NCBI GenBank assembly: GCA_014904845.1
Contig: MU119325.1
Coordinates: 1 to 64,000, forward strand
Length of the DNA stretch: 64,000 nucleotides
Reading direction: 5' to 3'
DNA from: Acephala macrosclerotiorum
Taxonomy: Eukaryota; Ascomycota; Leotiomycetes; Helotiales; Mollisiaceae
Both the position numbers and the translations under genes were made by a program. A model generated the notes under the pieces. The model was not told where the DNA came from. It saw only the letters and a list, made by a program, of their open reading frames with translations, and made no database searches. Positions 12,420-25,600 of the stretch are shown here, one piece after another. How positions within the stretch are numbered: the first letter of the stretch is position 1; every line of letters begins with the position of its first letter.

Positions 12420-15400
12420 CTAATTAATAATTGAATTCGTTCGATTATAAAGTAATAAAATTACTTATAAAAAAATAATAATTAAATAAAATCGATCGAA
12501 TAAAAAAATTTAAATTGTATACAATTTATTGGTTTAATTGAATGTAAAAAAAATTAGTTTTTATTTGTATTAAAAAAAATTATTAGATTTTCAAAAAATA
12601 TTACGATTTTATATTCGTTTTATTTTTCTCGATTTAAAATTAATTAATTTTTTATTTTACGTTTTATCGCGTATTAATAATAAATATTTTATTGTAATTT
12701 GTTAAATAATATTAAAAACAATTTTTACGAGTTCAATACGAAAACTCGTCGAATTAATATGTTTATCGAGTATAATACGACTTAATAAAATATTTTTCGA
12801 AAATACGATTATATTTTTTTAAAATACGATTTTAATCAAAAAAAAACTTTTTTATTATTTTTTTTATTTCTCGATTTAATATAATACACATTAAAATGAA
12901 TATAGAATTTCAAAGTAAAAAGTAATCGAAACTATAAATTATAAATAGAATATAAAAAAATATTTTTAAAATAAATAAAAAAAATATTTAAAAAAAAAAT
13001 AAATAAAAACACAAAAAAAAAATTATATAAAATTTTACGAATAAACAAAATATAAATATTAAAAAAACGATTTATTAAAATCTTAAAAATATTAATAAAT
13101 ATTGCAAATAAAAAAAAATAATTAAAATAGTCGTATAAAGAAATTGTAAAAATAAATTTAATAAAAAATTTCAATTTATAGAAAAATATAATCAATTTAA
13201 AAATAAAATAAACTCGAAAATTAGCGTTTTTCATTATTTTTATCGAGAAAATTAAAAAAATAATATTAGTATTTTCGAATTTTTTTTTTCAATTATTAAA
13301 ATTTACTATAAAACTTTTTATAGAGTAAACGATATTATTCGAATATACAATACTCTAAAAACAATTTTAAAAGCGCAATAAAATATTGTTATTAAATTTG
13401 TCGTTAAAAAACGAAAACTCGAAACGAAATTCGTCGTTTTTATTATTATTAAAAATTGAAAAGTTATTAAAAAATTTTAATCGATTAATATACAATTTCG
13501 ATCGCGAGAATTAAATAATATTTAATTTCAATAAAAAATTAATTATTCTTATAAAAATCTACAACGATAAATTCAAATACTACAAAAAAAAAAACTTATT
13601 GAATATATTTATACGAGTATTCGAAAATTTATATCTAAAAATAGATATTAAATTTGAGAATTATTGTAACGCGTTCTCGATTATATTTGTCGATAAAACT
13701 AATGAATTTTATTATTAGAAATTCGCTGAAAAAAGTTTATTTTTCGATAGAATAATTAAAATTGTAAAATCGAATTTCGAGATCGAAAAACGCCAAAATA
13801 AAATATTTAATTAGTGGAATATAATTATACTCGCGTTAATTCGAGTACAAAATTTAAATAAAACGATTTTTAAATATTTTGAGATATTATATCAAAAATT
13901 AATCTAAAAATAATTTGATTTACATTCGAATATACAAATAAAAACTACTATACGAGACAAGTTTTATTACACTTATTAAAACGTACTAAAATACTATTAA
14001 ACGCTTTTTCGATTTTTATCGAATTTTTAAACGATATACGAAAATATTTATAATGCGATTTTACTTTAAACGAAAATAAAAACAATTTTTAAAACTTTTA
14101 TAATCGAAAAAAGAAAAGTTTATCGAAATATAATCGAATTATATTTTATAAACTGCAAATATTACAATAAAAGTATTTAATATAACAATCGAACTAATTA
14201 TAAAAAATTAATAATATATTAAAACGAAAAAAAATATTTCATTTGTAAAAACTCGAATTATTAAAATATTTACTATAAACTAAAAAAAAAAAAAAAAATA
14301 TACGACGACTTTAAAAAGTCGAAATTATTCGATAAAAACAAAATAATTTAATTTGTAATTAAATTCGAAAAATTAAATTTTAATATCGTTGAGAAATACG
14401 AACAATTCGTCGTTGAATTTATTAGAGAAAAAAATTTACACGAAAACGATATTACGCGATCGATTAATTATTTTATAATATTTTATAGTATGATTAATAG
14501 ATTTAAAATCATCGAATTACTCGATTACTAATTAATTTATTATACGATATCGAATACTGCAATACAATCGAAATTATTTCTAATATTTATTAATACAAAA
14601 ACGTATTTAACGAATCGCTACGTATTAAACGTTTTTATAAGTATTATAGTCGATATTGACGTCGTTCAACGATCGATTATCGACGAAAATCAATATTTGG
14701 TTTTTTAATAAATTCGAAACATTAAATTAAACGAATTTAAAATTAGAGAAATAATAATTAAATTTAAAATCGACGAAATTTTATTTCTTGAGATTATTGA
14801 TATCGATATATCAATTGAACGTATTACGTTTTACGTAGTTCTAATAAACGTATTTTTTTTATTGTATTTTTAAAATATAAACAAACTACAAATTAAATTC
14901 GACAATTTTAACAATATATTTATTCGAGATAAACGATATATATTTATTATTAAAACGTTTAAATATCTTTGAATATTATTTAATTTATTTGAAAATTTAA
15001 TTTATAATAATTATAAAATTTCTACGATAGAAATCGATTTTACTATTTATTATTTGATTGAAATAAAGTTTAAACGATTATATAAACGTTTTAAATATTT
15101 ATCAATCGTCAAATTCGCGCAAATATTAAAGCGTAGAAAATATTCTACGAATTTCAAAGAAATTAAAAAAATAACGAGATTTTATTAGTAATATCAAATA
15201 AATAGTAAATTTTTTGATCGTTTCAAATTTATATTATGCGACGATTATAATTTTAATTACTTCGTTTATTTAAACGTATTGTAAATCGACGAAAAATTAA
15301 TATTTCAAATTGTAAATAAAATTATAGTATTTTAAATCGCGAGATTTTTTGTAAATATATCGACGAAAAAAATATAAAACGTTTTCTAAGCGTATTAAAT

Positions 15401-18273
15401 CGATGTTTACTTTAGATTATTAGTATTTACTATTTATAATCTCGAAACGAATTTCAATTTTAAAGAATTTCGCGATAATACTAAAAATATAAATATTGAT
15501 TTAAAAATTATATTAATAGAGACTTATAATTCGATTGATCTAATAAAGAAATACTACACTCTATTAAAACGTGCGTATAATATACTATTTTAAGAATTTT
15601 TCGATTTGTGAAAAAAAAAGCGATTTTAAATAGCGATCAAAACAATTAATAATACGATAAAATCAAATAGTATTATTTTTATATTTTTTGTTTTCAACGT
15701 CTACTTTCGAATATTACAATAGAACGCATTTGTAGTATCAATTGCCATTAAAACTAAAACAATAAAAAATGTAATAATTGTAATTCGAAAATATTATACT
15801 ATTCGCCAAATCAATAACGTTCTACGAATAAAAAATAGTCTATAAAATTATTATTTGATCGATTTACTTTTAAATTCAAATATATTTATTTAAAAAAAAA
15901 CAAAAAATAAAGAAAACTATATACGTTTTTAATAATAAATAAAGAAATATATTAATTACAATTACTAAATAAATTAAAGAATTTTCGTAGTATTGTAATA
16001 AAACTATTTTATTAAAATTTCGAGTAATTCGAAAAATAATTAGAAAATCATTTATTAAAAGAAAATTTACTAGAAAATTTAAATTTAGAATTAAATTCTT
16101 CTAAAAAAAATTCGAAAACAAAAAAAAACATATTTAATTTATTTTATTCGATCAAAAAAACTTTATATACTTTGAAAAAAAATTTATATTTATTTCAAAT
16201 TACAATAAAAATCTTTTTTTACGTTTTCAATTTCAATGAATATATTTATATAACAATTTGTATAAATATAAAAATTTTCGAAATTTATTTGATCGAAAAA
16301 AAAACTAAAAATAAGTAATTATCTATAGATTTTCGTACAAAAAAAATTATTATTACTTTAAGCGATTTGTTCGTAGTTTTTCGTAGAAAAGAAATTGATA
16401 AATTAATCGCGAAAAAAGTTTTTAAATTGATTTTTAATAATTTGAAAAAGATTAACAATTAATAAATTTTCGATTTAAAACTAGTAAATGAAATCAAAAG
16501 TATAAAAACAGTAATTTTATACGAGAAATCTCGTTTTATAATTCAAATATTTAACGATAAAACAAAAAAACAATATTGATTCAATTTTCGATTATTTAAT
16601 ACGTTAATTAACGAATTATCGTCGTTTTAATTTTATTTCTCAAATTTAAAGAAATTAGTTTTTATTTGAGAGATATTATTTAAATATACGTGCAATTAAC
16701 AATTTTATTAGTACGTATTATTTTCATTAGATTTTCAAAAAAAAATAATAAATAAATTTTTATTAAACGTCGTTTTTAAAATGATTAAATTTTTCTATAG
16801 AATTTTAAAAACGAAAATATATTAATATGAAATATATAATATTTATTATAAAAACAAATTCTCGATAGAATTTTTAATTTTCGATTTTTATTTATTTATT
16901 ACGAAAAATAATTATATTTTATTCGAAATAATCGATATATAAATCGACGATATACTTATTCTAAAAAATTAAACTTTTGTAGAATTAGAGAATTTTGAAT
17001 TGCAAAAAATCAAATTATTAATTAAATTTATAGAGTTTTTTACGTCGAATACTTTTTTATTATTTAACGAATATCAACTAATAATAAATAAAATCGAAAA
17101 TAAAATTATACTTTCGTAAAAAAAATAAAATAAACGTTTAAATTTAATTAATTCGAAATCAAATTTTTATAAATAAACGTATTTCGAATAATGTACTCGA
17201 AAAATATATATTAATTTTATTTACTAATCGAAAATTGCGTACGATATATCGATAGTAATTTAATATTAATATCTCGAAAAAAAGCAAATTGTAATATTGA
17301 ATAAGCGATTACAATAGCAAATAAATAATCTCGATTATAAACTTCGATTTTTTTATTTGAATTTATATTCAACGAAATTTTTCGTTTTTGTAAACGATTC
17401 TTTTACTAGAAATAAAAACTTTAATTCGTAGATCGAATATATCGTCGTTTTTAGTAATAAAACTTATAGTAATAAATAATTCGATTTACGAGACAATTTA
17501 TTTTACTAGAGTTTAACGAAATACAAAAAAATTACTTATATTGTTTTAATTTTTGAACTATACGCAATAACAATAAAAATCGATATAAGAATTTCAATTT
17601 TTATTATTTTTGATTTTATTATAAAACGACTCGAATTGAATTTAATTCTTATAATTATTTATATCGATTTTTTTTTTTTTTACGAATATATAATCAAATT
17701 TAATACTATCAAAAAAAAGCGTTTTATAATTGATATTATAATTATCAAATAATCGTATAAACGCAAAAAATTCTTAAAAATTCGATAAATCACTAAAAAT
17801 AGTAATTTAATTAATATTATAATTAAATTTAATACTAATAAAATACTTGAATCGCTTATTAATATTAATCGTTTTAATATCAAAATACAAAAATGAATAT
17901 AACGTTTCGAAGTCTAAAAATTAATCGATAAAAACGAGAATAGTAAAAAAAGCGATCGTTGAAAAAAATAATATTGAAAAAAGAAACGTATAATTATTAT
18001 TTTAGTATTTTTAGTATTTTTCGATATTTTTAGTATTTTCGAAAATAGAATTTTCAATTGATTCGAAGATTATAAATATCGAGTTTGAGAGAATTTTTTC
18101 AAGTTTGACTTGATCGATTAAGTATTATAACACGTGACGACAATTGATTTACGATCAAATTTCTTTTTAGTATTTAATAACGAGATAATACATTAATAAT
18201 CGCGATAATACTTTTCTTTGTATTTGATTTACGAATTGAAAAAAGCGTTTCTTCTCAAAAAAAGAATTACTAA

Positions 18274-18502
18274 TATTAATTCAATCATATAATCATTTAA
18301 ATAATCGATTAAATGATTTTAATTATAATTTCTATTGTTTTTAGCAATAGTTGTTCTAGTGTTTACTTTTTAATTTTACGTTTACTCTATTTAATTATAT
18401 AGATAAAAAAATACTTCTTTTGAAAAAAAGCAAACAAAATTGAATTATTGATATCAAATTAAGATTTTAATATTTCGTGATTTGTTTTCGAACGTTCTAA
18501 TA
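18274..18502 (+). repeat. 3' LTR of copia copy 2
   Basis: 229 bp, from TATTAATT to CTCTAATA-like TTCTAATA. It is less mutated in places than the 5' LTR (for example GTTTTCGAACGTTC near its end). Confidence 0.88.
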
Positions 18503-19127
18503 TATATTAAACGTAAAACTTATTATATATATTTTTCAAAGTTTTTTTAAAAGTATTTTTATAAATTATAATTCGAATATTTTTTTTTTTTTATATATTT
18601 TAAATCGATAAAAAATATATTTATTTAATATTTTTTTATTGAAATTTTTATTATTCGTAAAATCGAAATTTTTATTTTTTTTATTTTTATTATAAACGAA
18701 TTTAATTTTAAATAAATTTACTATTTTGAAAAATAATTATATAATAAATAATAAAAAAATTGAAATTTTTAATTCGAATTCGAATAAATATTATTATTAA
18801 TATTTATATATTTTCGATCAAATAATAAATAAAATTACAAATTTTTTTATCGATTTCGTTTTTAATATAATTTCAAATAAATTAATTTAAATTTAAAATT
18901 ATTTTTACGTTTTTTTATTCGTTTTTTGTAAATATTATTATTTTGTATAATAAATACAAATTTAAAATCGTTTTTATATTGTTTTTTTTTAAGTTTTTAA
19001 TAGTTTCAATATTTTTAATATATTTTTATTTTATTATAATTAATTTCTTTTAAATAAATTTTTATTGTTTCGTAATTAATTGAACAATTACTAATTAATA
19101 TTAGTATTACTAAAAATACTTATTATT
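18503..19127. other. AT-rich RIPed DNA without a visible gene
   Basis: Homogeneous AT-rich sequence lying between copia copy 2 and the inverted-repeat element. I see no open frame, repeat end or GC island in it. Confidence 0.5.
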
Positions 19128-19310
19128 AATAATAAATCAAAAACGAAATAAATAAATTAAATAATTCGTTGATTAATTATTAATTTTAAATTTAATAAAC
19201 GCACAAAAATTGAAAAATATAATCTCAACTCTAGTGCAAACGGCGCTAGTCCGAATCTGGCCTAGTGTCGCACGTGACTACTAAACTAATATTGTATTTA
19301 CAATTAATAA
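19128..19310 (+). repeat. Left inverted repeat
   Basis: Pairs with 21915-22090 reverse-complemented. The unmutated core near 19230-19292 includes GCAAACGGCGCTAGTCC. Confidence 0.7.
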
Positions 19311-20811
19311 TCGATTAAATTTTTATTAATTTATTAATAATATTATTATTATTAATTATTAAAAAAATATATTATTTATATATTTAATATTAAATTAATA
19401 ATATTTTTATATTAAAAAACGATTTAAATATAAAATTTATATTAAATTTATTAAATTTATTTAAAATATACGTTTAATATAAAAAAATATATATAAACAA
19501 ATTATATAAATTATTAATAATTAATAAAAAAAATATATACAATTAATATATTTTATAAATTGATTAATTTTTATTTAATAATTATTAAATTTTATTATAT
19601 TAAAAAAAATTATTATTTTTCAATTAAAAAATTTATTTTTATTTTTTTAATAAAACGAATTAAATTAAAAATATTTAAAAAAAATTATAAAATAAAAATA
19701 TATATAATAAAAACTTTAAATAAAATAAATATTATAAAAATTTTAATAATTAATTTTTTATTATTATTATTAAAAACATTAAAATTACGAAAAAAAAATT
19801 AATTATAATTTTATTAAATATATTAATATTCGAATTTTTAATTCGAAATTAATTAATAAAATTAAAAATAAAATTATTAATATTTTTTATAAAAATATAA
19901 CAATAAAATATATTTTTTTATATAATTTTTAATAATTGAATTTTTAAATAAAAAAATACAAATATAATTTTATAATATTATTTAAATTTATATTTAATTT
20001 ATAATAAATTTGTAATAATTTATATTAATATAATTATTTTAAAATTTTTATATAATATTATAAAACTAAAAATATATTAATAAATTATATATTATAAATA
20101 TTATAAAAAAATAAAAAATAAAAAAATTTAATTATAAATTAATTAATTTATAATAAATAAATAAAATTTATATATTAAAAAATATATAATTTTATTATAA
20201 TAATTTTTATTTTTTAATTATAATTATTAAAATATAAATTAATAATACGTTTATATTAATAAAAAAAATTATTAATTTTTAATAAATATATTTTAATTTA
20301 TTTATTATTATTTAATATTAAAATTTATTATATTAAATTAAAAATAAATATATTATTAAAAACGTTTTAATTTTTAAAAAAAATTAGTATAATAATTATA
20401 ATGAAATTTATTATTAATATAATTGTTTAATAATTAAAATAAATTAATAAATATTATAATAAAATTAATATTAATTTTTTAATATATATATAATATTAAT
20501 ATTTTTAATAATAAACGATTTTATTCAAATTTAATTAATTTATTTAAAAAATTCGCGATTTCGTAATTTCAAAATAATATATAATCGTTTTAATAAAAAA
20601 TATTAAATTTTCAATTTATATATAATTGTATTACGTTTATAATTATAATATATTAATTAATTCAAATTATATAAAATTTATAAATAAATTAAAATATAAT
20701 TAAATACAATTAAATTTTAAATTTTAAACGATTTTATTAATTTGTTATTACGTAAATTAATAAAAATATAATTGTATTTAATTAAAATAATAATTATAAA
20801 ATTTTTAAATA

Positions 20812-21375
20812 CGTTTTTATTTTAAATATTAAAATATTTTTATAATTATATAATTATTAAAAAAAAATTTAAATTTTTTTTTTTAGAATTATATATTAAA
20901 TAAAATAATTTAAATTAATTAAATCGATTATAATAATTTAATATAAAAAAATATTTTTTAAAAAATATTTTTTTAATATAAAATTTTATAATAAATACGT
21001 TTTTATTTAAAATATTAAAATAATTATATAATTTTCGAAAAAAAATTTTAAAAAGTTTTTTTTTGAAATTATATATTAAATAAAATAATTTATATTAATT
21101 AAATTAATTATAATAATTTAATATAAAAAACAAAAATTAAAAAAAAAAATTTTAATATAAAATTTTATTAAAAAAAACTTTTATTTAAAATATTAAAATA
21201 TTTAAATATTAAATATTTTTATAATTATATAATTATATAATTTTTAAAATTATATATTAATAAAATAATTTAAATTAATTAAATTAATTATAATAATTCG
21301 ATATAAAAAACAAGAATTTTAAATTTTTTTTTTTGATAATATAAAATTTTATAATAAGTTTTTATTTTAAATATT
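20812..21375 (+). repeat. Tandem repeat, ~180-187-bp unit, about three copies
   Basis: The block beginning TTTTTATTTTAAATATTAAA recurs at about 20812, 20999, 21178 and (start only) 21358. Each unit contains the same order: ATTATATATTAAATAAAATA, a TTAATTAAATT stretch, and an AATTTAATATAAAAAA end. A related single unit is at about 49610-49760, so the unit is dispersed as well as tandem. Confidence 0.7.
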
Positions 21376-21914
21376 AAAAAATTTATTAATTTATTAATTT
21401 TATCGTTCGATAAATTCGAATTATTATTTTAATTTTAAATTCTTATAAAATATTAAAATTAAAATTTTTTAATTTAAAATTTAAAATAAAAATAAATTAA
21501 TAAAATTGAAAATTTTATAATTTTTTATAAAAACGTTTTTACGAGATTTACGAAATAAAATATACATCGAATAAAAAAAAAAAACTTGTTTATTGTTAAT
21601 TCGTTTAACGAATTATTAAATGTTTTTTTTTTTTTTTAAATAAAAAATTTTTTTTATTTTAAATTTTATAATTATTTAATTTATAAAATCCAAAAAAAAA
21701 AAAAAAAATTTTAATTTTAATATTTATAATTTTTAACGAATTTTAAAAATAGTATTAATTTATTAGTATTGTTTTTAAAATTTAATTATATAATTTTTAT
21801 ATTAAAATATTAATAAGTTTTACGTATTAACGAATTATAATAAAAAAATAAATAAAAATACTTTTTTAAATAATTAAATTGAATTAATTTTTATTATAAA
21901 AAAAATTATTAATA

Positions 21915-22090
21915 TAAATACAATATTAGTTTAATAGTCACGTGAAGCACTAGGCCGAATTGGGACTAGCGCCGCTTGCGCTAAAATTGAAATTATATTT
22001 TTTAATTTTTACGCGTTTATTAAATTTATAATTTATAATTAATTAATAAATTATTTAATTTATTATTAATAATATTAATATTTATTAAAT
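21915..22090 (-). repeat. Right inverted repeat
   Basis: Reverse complement of the left repeat. The core at 21925-21985 includes GGGACTAGCGCCGCTTGCGC. Confidence 0.7.
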
Positions 22091-22202
22091 AATAAAATTT
22101 TTTTTAATAAATATAATTACGATTTATAATATTTCGTAATTAAAATTAAAATTAAAATTACGTAATATATTAATAATATTAAAATATTTGAATATATTAA
22201 TA

Positions 22203-22361
22203 TATTACATTTAATAATTGTAATTTTTATATATTGAATATAAAAATTATTAATTATTTAAAAAATTAAATTTAAAATTGAAAATATTAATATATTTTTA
22301 AATTTTATATTAGTTTTCTTTTAATTAAAACACGTAATAAACACGTATATATATCTCGATA
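22203..22361. repeat. Left LTR of the 22.2-31.5 kb element
   Basis: Matches 31340-31460 apart from an internal ~38-bp length difference. Preceded by TAATA. Confidence 0.72.
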
Positions 22362-22380
22362 TTAATAATTTTTATTTTTA

Positions 22381-22644
22381 TCCCCTCAGCGACGGCAAGT
22401 ACTTTTAGCGTTATTTTTCTACAGAGCGCATTCTCGCTAAATCAGACCCTCTGTACTGAGCAACACAACGAGTTCGAGAGCAAAGATATCTATATTTTAA
22501 AAAGCAGCTCTACAAACTTTCGAAGAAGCTCTATTATTGAGAGAAAGCTGCCTTTCTAGATGTCAAGTACACCCCTAATGCGACCCTTTCAAGTTTGTTG
22601 TATTTTGACGCTAAAAGTGGCAAGCGAGTTCGTCGCTGAGGGGA
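22381..22644. mobile_element. 264-bp MITE with 14-bp terminal inverted repeats and TA target site
   Basis: The element begins TCCCCTCAGCGACG and ends with the exact reverse complement CGTCGCTGAGGGGA. It is flanked by TA on both sides (22379-22380 and 22645-22646). Just inside, CTTTTAGCGT occurs near both ends in inverted orientation, so the repeat extends imperfectly to about 35 bp. The interior has ordinary composition and no coding potential. TA duplication and short inverted ends fit a non-autonomous Tc1/mariner/pogo-type element. It sits in heavily RIPed DNA yet is itself unmutated, which fits its length below the usual RIP threshold or a recent insertion. Confidence 0.88.
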
Positions 22645-25600
22645 TAATAAAAATTCAATTTATTTTTTAATATAATTTTTTATTTAATTGTAAATTTAAT
22701 AAATAATTTTATAATTTAAAAATTTAATATTTATAAAACGATTATAAAAAATCGTTTATTTAAAAAAAAAAAAAATCTTACAATTATATTAATTATATTA
22801 TAAACTTTTTATAAAATTACAATTTTTTTATATAATATCAATTAAATAATTTTTTAAAAAAAAATTTATTTTAAAATAAAAAATATTTTTTAATTTTAAT
22901 ACTTTATATTATATTATATTTTTTTTTTTATATATATATTTTAATTTTTATTTTAATTAATTTTTTTTTTTGTAAAATTAATATAAAATTTAATTTATTA
23001 ATATTTTAATCGTAATAAAAAAAAATTATAAATTGTATTATTTTAATTTTTAATTATTTGTATATTTATAAAAAAATCGAGAAAATATTAATTAATATAT
23101 AAATTAATAATCGAAATTAAAAAAACAATTAAATTAATAATTTAATTATTTCGTATTTATATTATATTTTAAAAAATCGTATTTTATATTATTAATAAAT
23201 TTTTATTCGTAATATTAATCGTATTATATAATTATTAAAAATATTAATAATTTAATACGTTTTAAATACGATTAAATTTTTATAATATAATATTTTAATC
23301 GATTTAAAAATCAATTAATAAAATCGAAATTTATTAAAATATAAATTTTTTTTAAAATTAATTTACTATAATAAAAAAATTATATTTAATATTATTATTA
23401 ATAAAATTGAAAAATCAATAATAAAATAAATAAATTAAATAATAAAATTATAAAATCGATAATCGAATATTTTAATTTGCGATTTTTATAATTAATTAAT
23501 AATAATTAATTATATTTTTATATTTTTAAAAATTTAATTCGAAATAAATTAATTTATTTAATTTGAGAAAATAAAATTTCAATTTTATTTTAAATTTTTT
23601 TTTTTTTTATTTATTTTTTTTTTTTAATCGTAAAATTATTTATATTAATAAACGTTTATAAAATTTTATTTAAATTGAATTTTATTATAACGTTTATTAA
23701 ATTATCGTTTTTATATATTTATTATATTTTTTATAATTTTTTATATTCGTATAATTGTTTTAATTTTATTAAATAATCGTATAAAAAATACAAATTCGTA
23801 CAAATAATAATAAAAATATTAAATAAATCGAATTGTTTTACGATTATATTACTAATAAAAATTATTACAATTGTTATATTTATTTCGTTAATTATTTCGT
23901 AAATTTTAAACGTTAAAACGTTTTTAATAATTTTTTTATATTTTGTAAAATTTTAATATATTAAATTATTTTTTATTTTAAAATTATTTTTCGTTCGAAT
24001 TTTATTAATTATTATAATTACGTATTTAATTTGCGAATTTAAATTAATATTATTAATATACGAATTATTTACGAATACGAATATTTTAATTATTTTTAAA
24101 TCGATTAAAATATAATAAATATCGCGTAATAAATTATTTTATTATTATTTCAATTTTTTATTTAAATCGTTATATTTTTCTCGATCGAAATTTAATATTA
24201 TACAACGATTAATAAATTAAAAACAATTTTTAATTAATAAATAAATATAATATATATTTCGCGAATTCGTTATTTTTAATATTAATTAAAATAATTTATA
24301 ATTTTTAAATCGATAAATTCAATTTTTTTATTTTAATTTTTTTATTTAAATTGTATTTTTTTTTTTAATAATTATATAATTTTATCGTTAAATATTAATT
24401 AATTCGTAAATATTAAATAATTTTTATTTTTTATTTATAATTTAATTTTTTTTTATTTTTTTTTTCAAATTCGCAAATTATAATATTAATAATTTTAATA
24501 TATTGTTTATTTATATATTAATAATTTCGATTATTTTTTTATTTTTTTCAATTAAAAAATAAAAATTATATATTAAAAATTCTATTTTTAATTTGAAAAT
24601 ATAATATTTATAATATATAATAAATTAATAAATATTTGTTTTTACGAGTTTATATAATAATTTCTTTTAATAAATTAAAAAAAATTATTTATTAAATTAA
24701 AATTTGCGATTATATATATATTTATATAATATCTCGTAATTATATTATAAAATTAAAATTAAAATTATTTTTTAATTTGTTTATTAAATAATAAAAATTT
24801 TTATAAAAATAAATTTTTTTAATTCGTTATTAAAAATTTAAATTACGATTTTTATTTTTTCGTATAATTTATTTATTATTTTATTTTTAATTTCGTATAT
24901 TAATTTAAATTTAAAAATCAAAATATTTTTATACGTTATTAAATCGTATTATATAAATTTGAAAACGTTTTTAATAAATATTTTATTTTATTTTTTTTAT
25001 TATAAAATTTCAAAAAAATTTTTAAATATAATAATAATTTTTTTTTTCGTAATTTAATTACGAGTTTTATATATATATTTTTTTATTTATTATATAAATT
25101 ATATCGATTATAATTTTTTTGTATATAATATTAATTGAAATTTTTATTATTCGTGAAATTATTATTATTATTATTAATATTCGTAAAATTAAAATAATTT
25201 TATTCGAAATAAATCGTAAATTTAAATTTATTTTTTAATCGATTATAATATTTAAATTAAATTTCAATTAAAATCAAATAATTATTATTATTATTTTTTT
25301 AATTTTTGTTTTTTTGTATTGTTTTTACCGTTTTCAATTTTTCGTTTTTTTATATAATTCTTTTTATTTTTTATATTTTTTAAAAACTCGAATATTGAAA
25401 TTAATAAATAAATTTAAAATCGTTTTTTATTATTAAAATATTATTAATTTATTGTTTAATTTATATACAATAAAATTCGTTTATTATTTTACGAATAATA
25501 TATTTTTTTTTTATTATTATTAATATAAAAATATTTATATTAAAAATTTTAAAATATATTTTAAATATTAATAAAATAAATACGAATTTATTCGATTTTA

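Larger units (their letters stand above)
12191..18502 (+). mobile_element. RIP-degraded Ty1/copia retrotransposon, copy 2
   Basis: 229-bp LTRs at 12191-12419 and 18274-18502 bound a 6,312-bp element coded on the plus strand. Translation shows, in copia order and despite many stops: a post-integrase stretch near 15632-15960; the RT active-site motif I-D-D-I-L at about 16943-16957; an RNase H-like F-V-F-V-x-D-S-F segment near 17380-17402; and a lysine-rich C-terminal R-F-I-I-D segment near 17712-17770. This order and the C-terminal pattern match Ty1/copia elements of filamentous ascomycetes. Flanks are CAAAT and TATAT. No intact ORF remains, so the element is dead. Confidence 0.87.
19128..22090. 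mobile_element. Inverted-repeat-bounded ~3-kb element (probable DNA transposon remnant)
   Basis: About 170 bp at 19128-19310 is repeated in inverted orientation at about 21915-22090. The best-preserved parts, 19230-19292 and 21925-21985, are short islands of normal composition containing CGGCGCTAGTCC, CGGCCTAGTG-like and CACGTGACTA motifs. The interior is extremely AT-rich with no open frame and carries about three tandem copies of a 180-bp unit. Long terminal inverted repeats suggest a DNA transposon. The exact ends and a target duplication could not be fixed, and two unrelated copies of one repeat in opposite orientation remain possible. Confidence 0.6.

Noticed and set aside
12932..13234. 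100-residue hydrophobic open frame on the minus strand
   Set aside because: AT-rich composition alone gives Phe/Ile/Lys/Asn-rich frames. It lies antisense inside a dead copia element and has no homologue pattern.
19560..19802. 80-residue open frame in AT-rich DNA
   Set aside because: Only Ile, Lys, Asn, Leu and Phe codons. This is expected by chance in A/T-only sequence.
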